Of a DNA stretch of 64,000 nucleotides, positions 49,042 to 58,000 are shown piece by piece (position 1 is the first letter of the stretch; each line of letters opens with the position of its first letter). The position numbers and the translations under genes were made by a program. The notes beneath the pieces were generated by a model. That model was not told the origin of the DNA, ran no database searches, and saw only the letters and a program-made list of their open reading frames with translations. Location of the stretch: assembly GCF_001864935.2 (NCBI RefSeq), contig NZ_CP126267.1:3472001-3536000 (forward strand), written 5' to 3'. The DNA is from Curtobacterium sp. MCBA15_012 (GTDB lineage Bacteria > Actinomycetota > Actinomycetes > Actinomycetales > Microbacteriaceae).

Positions 49042-49150
49042 GCGCGGGCTCGGTGTCCGGCGCCGGGTGCTGCCGGCCCGTGCCGGGTGCGGTGCGGTGG
49101 GGCGCGGTGCGGTGCGGTGCGCGGGATCTCCCCGCGGGCGGACGCGTCGG

Positions 49151-49609
49151 CTACTCGGTCGAGTACTCCGTCGAGGCGAGCGGCGTGGCGGTGAAGCGGG
49201 AAAGCAGTCGCGCCAGCGCCTCCCGATCGGCCTCGGTCCAGGTGCTCGTGTGGTCGGCGATCACCGCCTCCAGACGGCGTCGCGCCTCCGCGATGGCGTC
49301 GGTGCCGCTCGGCGTGAGCGTGAGGAGCGCCTGACGACGGTCGTCCGGGCCGGGGACCTGCACGACGAGGTCCGCTCGGACGAGTTCCGCGGCGCGGCGG
49401 CTCACGACGGAGCGGTCGAGCCCGAGGTCGGGCGCCAGGGCCGCCGCCGAGCGCGGCTCGCCCGCACGCGCCAGTGCGCTCAGCACCGGGTAGTTCGCCT
49501 CGGTCAGCCCGGGCGCAACACCGAGCGTCACGCTGCCGTAGAGGCCACTGCGGAACCCGCGGGTGAGCACCACGCCCAGGGCGTTCGCGATCGTTGCTGC
49601 CGGTTCCAT
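49151..49609 (-). CDS. MarR family transcriptional regulator
   Basis: The 152-residue winged-HTH regulator ([80 protein letters not shown]). The DxRR wing is intact. TATGAT lies 6 nt upstream of the ATG (leaderless), which fixes the start; the operator at 49624-49638 sits just upstream of that -10. It is divergent from an NTF2-like gene and very likely represses both. Confidence 0.9.
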   Translation of the reverse strand: MEPAATIANALGVVLTRGFRSGLYGSVTLGVAPGLTEANYPVLSALARAGEPRSAAALAPDLGLDRSVVSRRAAELVRADLVVQVPGPDDRRQALLTLTPSGTDAIAEARRRLEAVIADHTSTWTEADREALARLLSRFTATPLASTEYSTE

Positions 49610-49623
49610 GCACCGATCATACG

Positions 49624-49638
49624 TGTGCAACTCGCACA
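49624..49638. promoter_or_regulatory. MarR operator 1
   Basis: TGTGCAA-C-TCGCACA is an inverted repeat with one mismatch, located between the -35 and -10 regions of the marR-type gene promoter. It is the same sequence as operator 2 apart from two bases. Confidence 0.7.
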
Positions 49639-49657
49639 GATCCTGCTACCGTCACTC

Positions 49658-49672
49658 TGTGCAAGTTGCACA
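49658..49672. promoter_or_regulatory. MarR operator 2
   Basis: TGTGCAA-G-TTGCACA has perfect 7-bp arms. It covers the predicted transcription start of the NTF2-like gene, whose -10 is TACCGT at 49647-49652. The centre lies 34 bp from operator 1. Confidence 0.75.
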
Positions 49673-49686
49673 GAATGAGGATCGAC

Positions 49687-50073
49687 ATGACGGACATCGC
49701 CACGGCACTGACGGAGCTGCTCAACGACCGGGACAGCTCGGTCGACGACGCGATCACACGGCACTTCGCCGACGACTACCGACAGCGGACCGACGGCGTC
49801 TGGAGTGACCGCGCACAGTTCGCCGACCACATCGCCCACCTCCGCGGGATCGTCGCGCACGCGGAGGTCCGGGTGCTCGACGAGTTCGTCCGGGGCACCG
49901 CGTACGCGGACCGGCACGAGGTCCACGTGGAGAAGGCGGACGGGACGACCGTCGTGCAGGAGGTGTACCTGTTCGGCACCCTCGCGAGCGACGGACGCTT
50001 CGCGGAGGTGCACGAGGTGACCCACCTGCTCCGGGGGAGCGAGGCGGACCGCGGCATGGGGACGGCCTCGTGA
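49687..50073 (+). CDS. NTF2/SnoaL-like protein
   Basis: A 128-residue protein (MTDIATALTELLNDRDSSVD, HFADDYRQRTDGVWSDRAQFADHIAHLR) with the NTF2-like cone-fold pattern. Members are isomerases, dehydratases or ligand-binding proteins; activity is unknown. TGAGG with a 6-nt spacer selects 49687; ATG at 49675 is possible. Regulated by the divergent MarR protein through operator 2, so it may respond to the same ligand or stress. Confidence 0.8.
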   Translation: MTDIATALTELLNDRDSSVDDAITRHFADDYRQRTDGVWSDRAQFADHIAHLRGIVAHAEVRVLDEFVRGTAYADRHEVHVEKADGTTVVQEVYLFGTLASDGRFAEVHEVTHLLRGSEADRGMGTAS

Positions 50074-50722
50074 GCTCGGGCGTCCCCAATGCAGGAGCCC
50101 GAGGGACCAGTCACGTACGACCCGACCGGCCACAGTCATCCAACCGGACGCCTCAGAGTCCGCGCTTCACCGGTGAGCATCAGGACACCATCGTGACTCT
50201 GCGTCATCAGAGAAACACCCGCGCAAAGTGATCAAGAAAACAATCGCGGAAATCGCGCTCGCTCCATCGGTGCCACACATCAAAGCCGGATACCATCTGA
50301 CTTCCGTTTTGGAAGAAGGCACAGAATGCCACGCCCGCACCACGGAGTCAGGGTCTCCCAGCGCCGATCGGCCCGAAGTAACAGCGCGAACTCCACGTTG
50401 ACTGATGAAGCGGCGCAGCGCAAGACGGCACAAAGGGGGACAGGATCCCAATCGCGGCCTCACGACACGAATCCCTGACTCTCCAAGAAGGGATCGCCCG
50501 CCCGCCTGACGCGTCGGTAAGGCGATGAGCGCTGACCTATAGCCAGACGGACAGCCTCGCATGGCCACCCGACTCTCGACAGTCAACCGCCGGTCGGAGG
50601 CGGTAGGACATTGATTTCATGCAATAGTGGGGCGTCAATTCCGCAATGGCCAGGGCCATACCGGCGGGATCGATGCCATCAGGGGACGCGACAAATCGTG
50701 GATGTTCGTCTACGCTCGCAGC
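50074..50722. other. AT-richer non-coding stretch
   Basis: About 650 bp without a gene I can support. One counted 60-nt line is 53% G+C, against roughly 70-75% for neighbouring coding regions. It contains a small CTTCC-GTTTT-GGAAG hairpin (50301-50315) and the dyad ATGGCC-AG-GGCCAT (50646-50659). An open frame on the minus strand (50167-50586) has an Arg/Ser/Cys-rich composition unlike a real protein. The stretch probably belongs to the foreign islet continued by the next two genes. Confidence 0.5.
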
Positions 50723-50851
50723 ATGTTTGGGAACTTGAACATCGTTGTAACGGTCGTTGTCCTCGTCGTGGTCGTGGCGCTCATCTCATGGGGGGTGCAA
50801 GCGCTTGTCGCTCGTCGACGTCGTTCGCTTGATTCGCACGTGAACGAATAA
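50723..50851 (+). CDS. Small single-span membrane peptide in AT-richer islet
   Basis: A 42-residue peptide (MFGNLNIVVTVVVLVVVVAL, then ISWGVQALVARRRRSLDSHVNE) is one long hydrophobic helix followed by an Arg cluster. TACGCT lies 6 nt before the ATG with GCGACA 17 bp further up, a leaderless promoter arrangement. The next gene, for a secreted protein, starts 42 nt downstream, so the two may be co-transcribed. It could be a small membrane toxin, an immunity or accessory peptide, or a regulator; none is shown. Confidence 0.6.
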   Translation: MFGNLNIVVTVVVLVVVVALISWGVQALVARRRRSLDSHVNE

Positions 50852-50893
50852 CACGTCCATGGCTGAAACGGATTATTCCTCAGGAGGGGTTTC

Positions 50894-51601
50894 ATGCCAC
50901 AAATTGCTCAATTCAAGAGTCTGGTCTGCGCGGCGGTAGCCGGGGGTGCACTGCTGGGCTCCGTGCTCATGGGCGTCGCACCCGCGAGTGCCTCCGAGGC
51001 GAAGCTCCTGACGGCGTCACAGGAGGCGACCGTCAGGGCGACCATGGACGGTGCGAACGTCAGCGCTGACGTGCAGGATCGCCTCATCGCAAAGCTCAAC
51101 GCTGGCCAGCCGCTGGACTCGCAGACTGATGCGACGCCTGTCAGCACGAGGAGCGAGAGCCTCCGCGAGGGAGGCACCCGGTCGGTCGAGGTGTTCGCCG
51201 ACGGTTCGCAACGATGGGTTGAGTCCGATGCCGTGGCACCCGCGTCGACCGGAAGGCCGGGCGGTGTCACGACGTTGGGGCTCAACCCGTCGAAGACGGG
51301 GTGCAAGTCCTCCGGCGGCTGGAACACCAACTGCAAGATCGGGATCTCTGACTTCGTCAGCAATGCCGGCTTCTACCTCGACTACACGACCAACAAGATC
51401 CGCGACGTCCGCGGAGCGTACTGCAACAACTCGGTCGGCGACGCCTCGTGCTCGGCCAAGCTGCGTCGTGCAACTGCATCGTCGGCGGGCCCGGCATGGG
51501 CGGAGCTGACCTTCAAGGCTGGCATCGGCCCGATCGGCAACGTCGCCTCCGGCGCATTCGGACTGCGCGTCAGCGGGAGCAGCGCATCCGTCTACGGATG
51601 A
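50894..51601 (+). CDS. Unknown secreted protein in AT-richer islet
   Basis: A 235-residue protein with a signal peptide (MPQIAQFKSLVCAAVAGGAL ... GVAPASASE, cleavage near residue 33). The N-terminal half (ATMDGANVSADVQDRLIAKL, SESLREGGTRSVEVFADGSQRW) looks like a prodomain of the type seen in other actinobacterial exported proteins. The C-terminal half carries four cysteines (GCKSSGGWNTNC and YCNNSVGDASC) in two pairs that could form disulfides. I recognise no family. AGGAGGGG is a strong ribosome binding site. A hairpin terminator follows. A secreted effector, bacteriocin-like protein or enzyme inhibitor are possible. Confidence 0.7.
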   Translation: MPQIAQFKSLVCAAVAGGALLGSVLMGVAPASASEAKLLTASQEATVRATMDGANVSADVQDRLIAKLNAGQPLDSQTDATPVSTRSESLREGGTRSVEVFADGSQRWVESDAVAPASTGRPGGVTTLGLNPSKTGCKSSGGWNTNCKIGISDFVSNAGFYLDYTTNKIRDVRGAYCNNSVGDASCSAKLRRATASSAGPAWAELTFKAGIGPIGNVASGAFGLRVSGSSASVYG

Positions 51602-51618
51602 TCACGCTTCACTGAGCG

Positions 51619-51655
51619 AACGGTCCCGGCCCTCACGGCCGAGACCGTTTCTTCG
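51619..51655 (+). terminator. Intrinsic terminator after the secreted protein gene
   Basis: AACGGTC (51619-51625) pairs with GACCGTT (51643-51649) and CGGCC pairs with GGCCG inside. A TTTCTT tail follows. It ends the AT-richer islet's transcript. Confidence 0.75.
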
Positions 51656-51893
51656 TACACCTTCCGTTGGCGCGGCCGGATTCGGGCGGGGTGCCGCACC
51701 TCATGGGCATCCCTTCGGACGAGGACGCCGTCTCCATCCAGTCCCGAACGACAGGACGTGCAGCGCGGAGCGGGACGCCCCGCGCGGTCCGTTGGAGGTC
51801 GCGCCCACCCCCTGTTGCACACCGCACCGCAGCGGTCGTGCGGTTCCTCCAACACGATCGCCCGACCCGGGACGCGCCTGGTGTGATCGATGC
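51656..51893. other. Intergenic, no supported gene
   Basis: 238 bp between the terminator and the thioesterase gene. Short frames exist on both strands but none shows protein-like composition, a ribosome site or a family motif. Confidence 0.5.
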
Positions 51894-52442
51894 GTGAACC
51901 TGTACTTCCGGCTGCTCCTGCTGACCCTGCGCATCCGGCTCGCCGCCGCCCGCCCCGGACGCCGTCCGTCGCTGTGGGACGAGACCCGCACGTCGTTCCG
52001 CGTCGCGCCGACCGACCTCGACCCGCTGCGGCACGTGAACAACGGCAAGTACCTGTCCCTGCTCGACCTCGGCCGGTACGACCTGCTCGCCCGGTCCGGC
52101 TTCTGGGAGGAGGCCTCCGCGCGCGGGTGGTACGCCGTGGTGGCGGCGCAGACGATCACGTACAAGCGGTCGTTGACGCTCGGGCAGCGGTTCAGCCTGC
52201 TGACGCGGATCCTCGGGGTCGACGAGCGCGCGGTGTACATGGAGCAGACCTTCGTCCGCGGTGGGGAGGTCGTGGCGCGGGCGGTCGTGCAGGCGCGCTT
52301 CCTGCGCCGCACCGGCGGGACCGTGAGCCCCGCCGAGCTCGTCGAGGCCGGCGGGGGGACGGACCGCGACCTGACCCTGCCGGCGTGGGTGCACGAGTGG
52401 GCCGACGCCGTGCGGATCAGCAGCGGCGACGCGGCACGGTAG
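51894..52442 (+). CDS. Acyl-CoA thioesterase family protein (hotdog fold)
   Basis: A 182-residue protein with the 4HBT-like segment FRVAPTDLDPLRHVNNGKYLSLLDLGRYDLLARSGF and QTITYKRSLTLGQRFSLLTRILGVDERAVYMEQTFVRGGEVVARAV. It probably hydrolyses acyl-CoA or a related thioester; the substrate is unknown. The GTG at 51894 follows TGTGAT by 6 nt (leaderless type) and the first residues NLYFRLLLLTLRIRL match the family's membrane-proximal N-terminus. Confidence 0.85.
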   Translation: MNLYFRLLLLTLRIRLAAARPGRRPSLWDETRTSFRVAPTDLDPLRHVNNGKYLSLLDLGRYDLLARSGFWEEASARGWYAVVAAQTITYKRSLTLGQRFSLLTRILGVDERAVYMEQTFVRGGEVVARAVVQARFLRRTGGTVSPAELVEAGGGTDRDLTLPAWVHEWADAVRISSGDAAR

Positions 52443-52485
52443 CGGGACGGGCGACGACCAGACCGGCCCGCCCTACGATGACCGC

Positions 52486-53097
52486 ATGGACGACGACCTC
52501 GTGCTCCCGGACGCCGCAGCGTGGCGCGCCTGGCTCGACACGCACGAGGAGACGCCCGACGGCGTCTGGCTCGTCCTCGCGAAGAAGGGCACGACGACCC
52601 CGACCACGCTGACGTACGACCAGGCGCTCGACGAGGCGCTGTGCTCCGGCTGGATCGACGGGCAGAAGCGCGGGCGGGACACGGCGACCTTCCGGCAGCG
52701 GTTCACCCCGCGGCGCCGGGCGTCGCTGTGGTCGCAGCGGAACATCGGGCTCGTCGCGGCCCTGACCGAGGCCGGCCGGATGCGCCCGCGGGGCATCGCC
52801 GAGGTCGACCGGGCGAAGGCCGACGGCCGGTGGGAGCGCGCCTACGCCGGTGCCGCGACGGCGACCGTGCCGGACGACCTGCGGGCAGCGCTCGACGCCG
52901 AACCCGCGGCCTCCGCGCTGTTCGACGAGCTGGACGCCACGAACCGGTACGCCGTGCTGCACCGGGTCACGACCGCCCCGAGCCCCACCGCCCGGGCGAA
53001 CCGGATCGCGAAGCTCGTGGGCGGCCTGGCCCGCGGCGAGACCCCGTTCCCGCGACGGGGGACGACGGCTCAGGATCAGGTCACACCGACGGCGTAG
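52486..53097 (+). CDS. YdeI/OmpD-associated family protein
   Basis: A 203-residue protein with [38 protein letters not shown] and [47 protein letters not shown], diagnostic of the YdeI/OmpD-associated family. Its biochemical role is not known. TACGAT lies 6 nt upstream of the ATG (leaderless). Confidence 0.9.
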   Translation: MDDDLVLPDAAAWRAWLDTHEETPDGVWLVLAKKGTTTPTTLTYDQALDEALCSGWIDGQKRGRDTATFRQRFTPRRRASLWSQRNIGLVAALTEAGRMRPRGIAEVDRAKADGRWERAYAGAATATVPDDLRAALDAEPAASALFDELDATNRYAVLHRVTTAPSPTARANRIAKLVGGLARGETPFPRRGTTAQDQVTPTA

Positions 53098-53107
53098 ACC
53101 GGGAGGC

Positions 53108-53986
53108 ATGACCAGTACCGACACCACGAACCGTCCTGCCGCCGCCTCGGGCACGTTCCGGATCGGTGGCGACCTCGAGGTCCACCGTCTGGGCTACGGC
53201 ACCATGCAGCTCACCGGACCGGGCGTCTGGGGCCCGCCGAAGGACCACGACGAGGCGATCCGCGTGCTCAAGCGTGCCGTCGAGCTCGGCGTCGACTTCT
53301 TCGACACCGCCGACTCCTACGGCCCCTACGTCGCCGAGGACCTGCTCCGCGAGGCCCTGCACCCGTACGGCGACGACGTCGTCATCGCGACCAAGGCCGG
53401 CCTGACCCGCACCGGCCCGAACGAGTGGCCGCCGGTCGGCCGTCCGGAGTACCTGCGCCAGGAGGCCGAGATGAGCCTTCGCCGCCTCGGCCTCGAGCGC
53501 ATCGACCTGTTCCAGCTGCACCGCATCGACCCGAAGGTCCCGCTCGAGGACCAGGTCGGCGAGCTGAAGAAGCTGCAGGACGAGGGCAAGATCCGGCACA
53601 TCGGCCTGTCCGAGGTCACGGTCGACGAGGTCAAGGCCGCCCAGGAGGTCGCCACGATCGTCTCCGTGCAGAACCTGTACAACCTGCAGAAGCGCGACGC
53701 CGAGGAGCTCCTCGACTGGTCGGAGCAGCAGGGCATCGGCTTCATCCCGTGGTTCCCGCTCGCGACCGGCGGGCTGACCGGCGAGGACTCGCCCCTGACC
53801 GAGATCGCGCAGCGCAAGGGCGCGACCCCGGCCCAGCTCGCGCTCGCCTGGTTGCTCGAGCGCTCGCCCGTCATGCTGCCGATCCCGGGGACGTCGAGCG
53901 TCGACCACCTCGAGGACAACCTGCAGGGCGCGACGATCGAGCTCACCGACGAGGAGTTCGCGGAGCTCTCGAAGCTGCACGCGTAG
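53108..53986 (+). CDS. Aldo/keto reductase
   Basis: A 292-residue AKR with [21 protein letters not shown] (Asp, Tyr), [15 protein letters not shown] (Lys) and [17 protein letters not shown] (His), plus the cofactor motif [17 protein letters not shown]. It resembles actinobacterial YeaE/Tas-like reductases; its substrate is unknown. TAGACC lies 7 nt before the ATG. It is followed by palindrome copy 8. It is the third aldo/keto reductase in the window and is not closely similar to the other two by eye. Confidence 0.92.
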   Translation: MTSTDTTNRPAAASGTFRIGGDLEVHRLGYGTMQLTGPGVWGPPKDHDEAIRVLKRAVELGVDFFDTADSYGPYVAEDLLREALHPYGDDVVIATKAGLTRTGPNEWPPVGRPEYLRQEAEMSLRRLGLERIDLFQLHRIDPKVPLEDQVGELKKLQDEGKIRHIGLSEVTVDEVKAAQEVATIVSVQNLYNLQKRDAEELLDWSEQQGIGFIPWFPLATGGLTGEDSPLTEIAQRKGATPAQLALAWLLERSPVMLPIPGTSSVDHLEDNLQGATIELTDEEFAELSKLHA

Positions 53987-54007
53987 GTCGCGTCCGACGC
54001 GACCACG

Positions 54008-54057
54008 GGACGGACGGGAGGCGCGGTGCCGGCTGGCACCGCGCCTCCCGTCCGTCC
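54008..54057. repeat. Palindrome family A, copy 8
   Basis: Perfect 23-bp arms beginning GGACGGACGGGAGGCGCGGT with a GGCT loop, 22 bp after an aldo/keto reductase stop codon. Confidence 0.78.
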
Positions 54058-54177
54058 GCGGTCGCCCCCGGCGACCGGGCGAACCTGTGAACGGCGGCGA
54101 AGACCCTCAGGAGCGGTGTTGCATTCCCCAGCACTGGGGACTGGTTCCGCGGGCGGATCCGGGGGATACCTGTACTC

Positions 54178-54936
54178 GTGTCCCGCCCCCGCCGTCTCGC
54201 CCTCGTCGCGAGCATCGCCACCGCCGCCTGCCTCGTCACGGCCGGCATCGTCCTCGCCACCGCCCCGCACGTCGCCACCGCCGAGGACACCCCCGTCGTC
54301 GCGGCGGTCGGTGCGCACGTGCAGCAGCGCGAGGCCGACCTGGTGCGGCCGGCCGACCAGGTCGTGAGCGGGGCCGTCGACACCCCGGTGGCCGCGGGCG
54401 CCGTCCCCTTCGCCTACGCGGGGGACTCGATCACCGCCCGTCCCGACTCGTGGCTGCACCAGCTCGCCACCGACGACCACCTGCACGCCGTCGGCGGCTA
54501 CGCCCACAGCGGGTACCGCGCCGACCAGGTCCTGCAGGAGATCGCACCCGTGCCCGACGCCCGCGTGCTCGTCGTCGAGGTCGGCACGAACGACGTGAAC
54601 CAGGCCGTCCCGACGGCCCGGACGATCGCCGACGTGGACGGCATCGTCCGCAAGGTCGGGGCCGCGCGCGTGCTCGTCGTCGCCGGCCCGCCCTCGGACT
54701 GGACGTGGAGCCGCTACGGTGCCGACCGCCGCACGGGGCAGCTCGCGCTGACCACGGCGCTCCGGTCGACCGCCACGGCGCACGGGTGGTCGTTCGTCGA
54801 CCCGTTCACCGGGCTCCGGGCCGCCGACGGTGCGTACCGCCCGGGGGACTCGCGGGACGGCATCCACCCGACCGCCGAGGCGAACCGCAGCGTCGCGGCG
54901 GCGATGGCCGCGGCGATCCAGCGCACCGCGGCCTGA
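54178..54936 (+). CDS. Secreted SGNH/GDSL hydrolase
   Basis: A 252-residue protein with an N-terminal signal peptide (MSRPRRLALVASIATAACLV). Catalytic motifs are AGDSIT (Ser84), VGTNDVN (block III) and a C-terminal DGIHPT (Asp/His). It acts outside the membrane on an ester or acyl-glycan substrate that cannot be named from sequence. The GTG start at 54178 sits at the end of a TACCTG-containing stretch, probably leaderless. Confidence 0.87.
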   Translation: MSRPRRLALVASIATAACLVTAGIVLATAPHVATAEDTPVVAAVGAHVQQREADLVRPADQVVSGAVDTPVAAGAVPFAYAGDSITARPDSWLHQLATDDHLHAVGGYAHSGYRADQVLQEIAPVPDARVLVVEVGTNDVNQAVPTARTIADVDGIVRKVGAARVLVVAGPPSDWTWSRYGADRRTGQLALTTALRSTATAHGWSFVDPFTGLRAADGAYRPGDSRDGIHPTAEANRSVAAAMAAAIQRTAA

Positions 54937-55021
54937 CCCGGTCCACGGCTCGGGCACCGGAGATCCCCAGGACGCTCCCGACCGCGGCGTGTGGACTCGG
55001 GGACGAACCGGGAGGATCACC

Positions 55022-56152
55022 GTGGACACCACCCGCACGACCCGCAGCCCCCGCACCACTCGCTGGACCGCGCTCGGGCTCGCGGCCGCCGCAGCCCTCG
55101 TCCTGAGCGCGTGCTCGGACGACGGCACGGGTGATCCCGACGTCGGGTCCGGCGGCGCCCCGGCCCGCACGGGTTCCGCGACCGCGGCGGCGACCACCGA
55201 CGTCGTCACGGGGCTCGAGGCACCGTGGTCGGTCGTCCCCGTCGGTGACCGGGGCGACGCGTTCATCAGCGAGCGCGACTCCGCGCGGGTGCTCGAGCTC
55301 CGACCGGGCGGCTCGACGCGCGAGGTCGGCACGGTCCCGGGCGTCCGGCACGGCGGCGAGGGCGGACTGCTCGGTCTCGCGCTGCACGACGGCGACCTGT
55401 TCGTCTACTCGACGGCCGACGACGGCAACCGGGTCCAGCGCTTCACCCTGACCGGCGGCACCGGGACGTACCGGCTCGGGGACGCCACGACCGTGCTCGA
55501 CGGGCTGCCGCGGAACACCTTCCACGACGGCGGGCGGATCGCCTTCGGCCCGGACGGCATGCTCTACGTGAGCGTCGGGGACGCGGGGAACCGGCCGGCC
55601 GCACAGGACCGGGCGTCGCTCGCGGGCAAGATCCTCCGCGTGACCCCGGACGGCGCGGTCCCGGAGGACAACCCGTTCCCGGGCTCGCCGGTCTGGTCGC
55701 TCGGACACCGGAACGTGCAGGGCATGGGCTGGGCGGCGGACGGCACGATGTTCGCCGCGGAGTTCGGGCAGGACGCCTGGGACGAGCTCAACGTCATCGA
55801 ACCGGGGCAGGACCACGGCTGGCCCGAGGTCGAGGGCGTCGGCGGCGAGGCACGCGGCTTCGTCGACCCCGTGCAGCAGTGGTCGACGGACGACGCCTCG
55901 CCGAGCGGGCTGACGGTGATCGGGGACACGGTCTACGTCGCGAACCTCAAGGGCGCGTCCGTCCGTGCCGTTCCGGTGTCCGACCCCGGGACCTCGACCG
56001 TGTTCTTCGCGGGGGAGTTCGGTCGCATCCGCACGGTGCTGGCCGGCCCCGACGACACGCTCTGGTTCGTCACGAACAACACCGACGGCCGCGGGGACCC
56101 GCGCGAGGGCGACGACCGCATCGTCTCGGTGCCCCTGACCGACCTCCGGTGA
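55022..56152 (+). CDS. PQQ-type glucose/sorbosone dehydrogenase lipoprotein
   Basis: A 376-residue lipoprotein (lipobox LSAC near residues 28-31) with a six-bladed beta-propeller: GLEAPWSVVPVGDRGDAFIS, HGGEGGLLGLALHDG, GPDGMLYVSVGDAGNRPAAQD and SLGHRNVQGMGWAADGTMFAAEFG. This is the family of soluble PQQ-dependent sugar dehydrogenases; whether PQQ is made here is unknown. GGAGG with 7-nt spacer selects the GTG. Its stop codon runs directly into palindrome family B copy 2. Confidence 0.88.
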   Translation: MDTTRTTRSPRTTRWTALGLAAAAALVLSACSDDGTGDPDVGSGGAPARTGSATAAATTDVVTGLEAPWSVVPVGDRGDAFISERDSARVLELRPGGSTREVGTVPGVRHGGEGGLLGLALHDGDLFVYSTADDGNRVQRFTLTGGTGTYRLGDATTVLDGLPRNTFHDGGRIAFGPDGMLYVSVGDAGNRPAAQDRASLAGKILRVTPDGAVPEDNPFPGSPVWSLGHRNVQGMGWAADGTMFAAEFGQDAWDELNVIEPGQDHGWPEVEGVGGEARGFVDPVQQWSTDDASPSGLTVIGDTVYVANLKGASVRAVPVSDPGTSTVFFAGEFGRIRTVLAGPDDTLWFVTNNTDGRGDPREGDDRIVSVPLTDLR

Positions 56153-56197
56153 GCAGCAGACGTCGGGTGCCGGCCGCGCACCCGACGTCGTCTGCTC
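56151..56197. repeat. Palindrome family B, copy 2
   Basis: GAGCAGCAGACGTCGGGTGC pairs with a downstream complement except for a 2-nt swap. It overlaps the sugar-dehydrogenase stop codon and lies before a convergent gene, so a terminator role is likely. Confidence 0.65.
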
Positions 56198-56269
56198 CAT
56201 CGAGGAGCGCGCGACGGGGACGGAGCGCGCGACGGGGACGGGGCGCACCACGGCACGCCGGCGCCGGTG

Positions 56270-57241
56270 TCAGGCGACGAACGGTCCGGCCACCTCGAGT
56301 CCGCCGTGCTCGACCTGCCAGCGCAGGGCGTCGCGCACCGTCTCCGACGCGGTCCAGCCCGGGGCGTAGCCGAGCACCCGCTCGGCCTCGGCGGTGCTGA
56401 ACACCTGGCTGCGGGACAGGTGCTCCCAGCTCGCGTCCGCGTGCTCGGGAGCCGTGGTCTCGCGGAACCGGTCCCACGTGACGGACTCGAGCCGCGCCTC
56501 CCGGCCGAACCACGACGCGACCAGGTGCGCGTACCCGCGGACCGTGAGCGCGGTCGGAGCCGTGGCGAAGAACGACCGGCCGGCGGCCGCGGAGCGCTGC
56601 TCGACGGCCAGCTGGAACAGCTGGGCGACGTCGTCGGCGTGCACGTGCGCCATCGCCTCGGCGCCGAGGCCGGGCACCTCGACGGGCTCGCCACCGGACA
56701 ACCGCGTGACGACCGCGGGGTCGAGGTTGCCGAGCGGACCGATCGGCATCCAGCCCGGACCGCTGATGTGCCCGGGGTGGACCGAGGTCGCGACGACACC
56801 CCCTGTGGCGGTTTCCTTCGCGAGCATCCGGGCGATCGCGTCCTTCTGCACGCCGTAGTCCCCGAAGGGCGGAGTCATCGTCGCCTCGGTGATCGGCAGC
56901 ACGTGCGAGACGCCCGCGCGCCAGATCGAGCCGCAGTGCACCAGGTGCGTCGCGCTGCCGCGGAGGGCGCGGACGAGCTGCTCGGCGCTCTCGACCGTGA
57001 AGCACACGAGGTCGACGACCGCGTCGGCGGCGAGCGCCGCGACCCGGCCGCCGAACGTGCCGTCGCGGTCCTCCTGCTCCCGGTCGGCGGTGACGCGCTC
57101 GACGCGCTCCCACTCCGGGGCGTCGGCGTAGGGGGTGCTCGTGCCGCGCGAGACGGCCACGACGTCGTGGCCGGCGCGGACGAGACGGGGGACGAGGAAG
57201 GTGCCGATGTGGCCGGTGGCTCCGATGACGACGATGCGCAT
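56270..57241 (-). CDS. NAD-dependent epimerase/dehydratase family protein
   Basis: A 323-residue Rossmann protein. MRIVVIGATGHIGTFLVPRL binds NAD(P); VHCGSIWRAGVSHVLPI, FGDYGVQKDAIARML (Tyr-x3-Lys) and TSVHPGHISGPGW complete the extended-SDR pattern. The sugar or other substrate is unknown. The ATG at 57241 has TAGCGT 7 nt upstream (leaderless) and begins the family N-terminus; a GTG at 57250 is not needed. Confidence 0.9.
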   Translation of the reverse strand: MRIVVIGATGHIGTFLVPRLVRAGHDVVAVSRGTSTPYADAPEWERVERVTADREQEDRDGTFGGRVAALAADAVVDLVCFTVESAEQLVRALRGSATHLVHCGSIWRAGVSHVLPITEATMTPPFGDYGVQKDAIARMLAKETATGGVVATSVHPGHISGPGWMPIGPLGNLDPAVVTRLSGGEPVEVPGLGAEAMAHVHADDVAQLFQLAVEQRSAAAGRSFFATAPTALTVRGYAHLVASWFGREARLESVTWDRFRETTAPEHADASWEHLSRSQVFSTAEAERVLGYAPGWTASETVRDALRWQVEHGGLEVAGPFVA

Positions 57242-57354
57242 GGCGACCACGCTAGGCGGGTGCTCCCGTGCGCGGCAGGCCCTGGCAGGACCGCGGTCCG
57301 GTCCGCGCGGCGGTGGCCGTGCGGTGACGTCCGTGCGGTGGGCGCACCACGGGA

Positions 57355-57398
57355 CGGACGGGAGGCGCGGGTCGTCGCCGCCCCGCGCCTCCCGTCCG
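57355..57398. repeat. Palindrome family A, copy 9
   Basis: CGGACGGGAGGCGCGG and its complement form 16-bp arms around 12 nt, between the epimerase start and the DUF4126 gene's 3' end. Confidence 0.75.
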
Positions 57399-57412
57399 AC
57401 GTGTGGTGCCGG

Positions 57413-57901
57413 TCAGGCCCCGGTGACGGTCTTCACGGACGCCGCGATGACGACGGCGTCCTCGGCGAGGGCGCCGACCGGGTCGGGCAGGCCGGTGCCG
57501 CTCAGCACCTTGCGGGCGGCCCAACCGACGAAGCTGCCGACGACCGCGCCGACGCCGCCGAGGATCGCACCCTCGAGCCGGAGGTCGCGACGACCCGTCG
57601 TACCGAGCGCCGCACCGGCGAACGCACCGGCTCCGATGCGTCCGACCAGGCCCATCGGCGAGATGCGGTTCGGTGCCTTCGGGGACTTGTCGCCGATGAG
57701 CTCACCGATCGCCGACGCGACGAGCAGGCCGCGGCCGAGCGGGGTGCTGAAGGCCTTCCACTGCTGCCAGGAGCCCGTGAGCGACTTGTTGTCGTGGTTC
57801 AGCGCGAGGACGGCGAGCGGGGTGCTGCTCCGACCGCCGCTCAGGACGCCGAGCGCCAGGGTGCGGACCAGGGTGTGCTGCTCGTGCTGCTGCTTGCTCA
57901 T
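57413..57901 (-). CDS. DUF4126-like small membrane protein
   Basis: A 162-residue protein (MSKQQHEQHTLVRTLALGVL, GRGLLVASAIGELIGDKSPKAPNRISPMGLVGRIGAGAFAGAALG) fits the DUF4126 pattern of small integral membrane proteins with several Gly/Ala-rich helices. Function unknown. GGAG with a 5-nt spacer precedes the ATG. Both ends are flanked by family A palindromes (copies 9 and 10). Confidence 0.8.
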   Translation of the reverse strand: MSKQQHEQHTLVRTLALGVLSGGRSSTPLAVLALNHDNKSLTGSWQQWKAFSTPLGRGLLVASAIGELIGDKSPKAPNRISPMGLVGRIGAGAFAGAALGTTGRRDLRLEGAILGGVGAVVGSFVGWAARKVLSGTGLPDPVGALAEDAVVIAASVKTVTGA

Positions 57902-58000
57902 CGGTTCTCCGTCGTGTCGTCCCGTGGTGTCGCCTCCGCACGGTACTCGGCAGCGTCTGACGGTCGGCGGGAGCCTCCGGGTGGCGGGCGGCGACCGGTC

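Noticed and set aside
50167..50586. A 139-codon minus-strand frame in the AT-richer islet
   Set aside because: Rich in Arg, Ser and Cys with no recognisable motif, no ribosome site and no leaderless hexamer; I could not link it to any transposase.
51667..51897. A 76-codon plus-strand frame before the thioesterase
   Set aside because: It overlaps the thioesterase start, has no motif and looks like random high-GC sequence.
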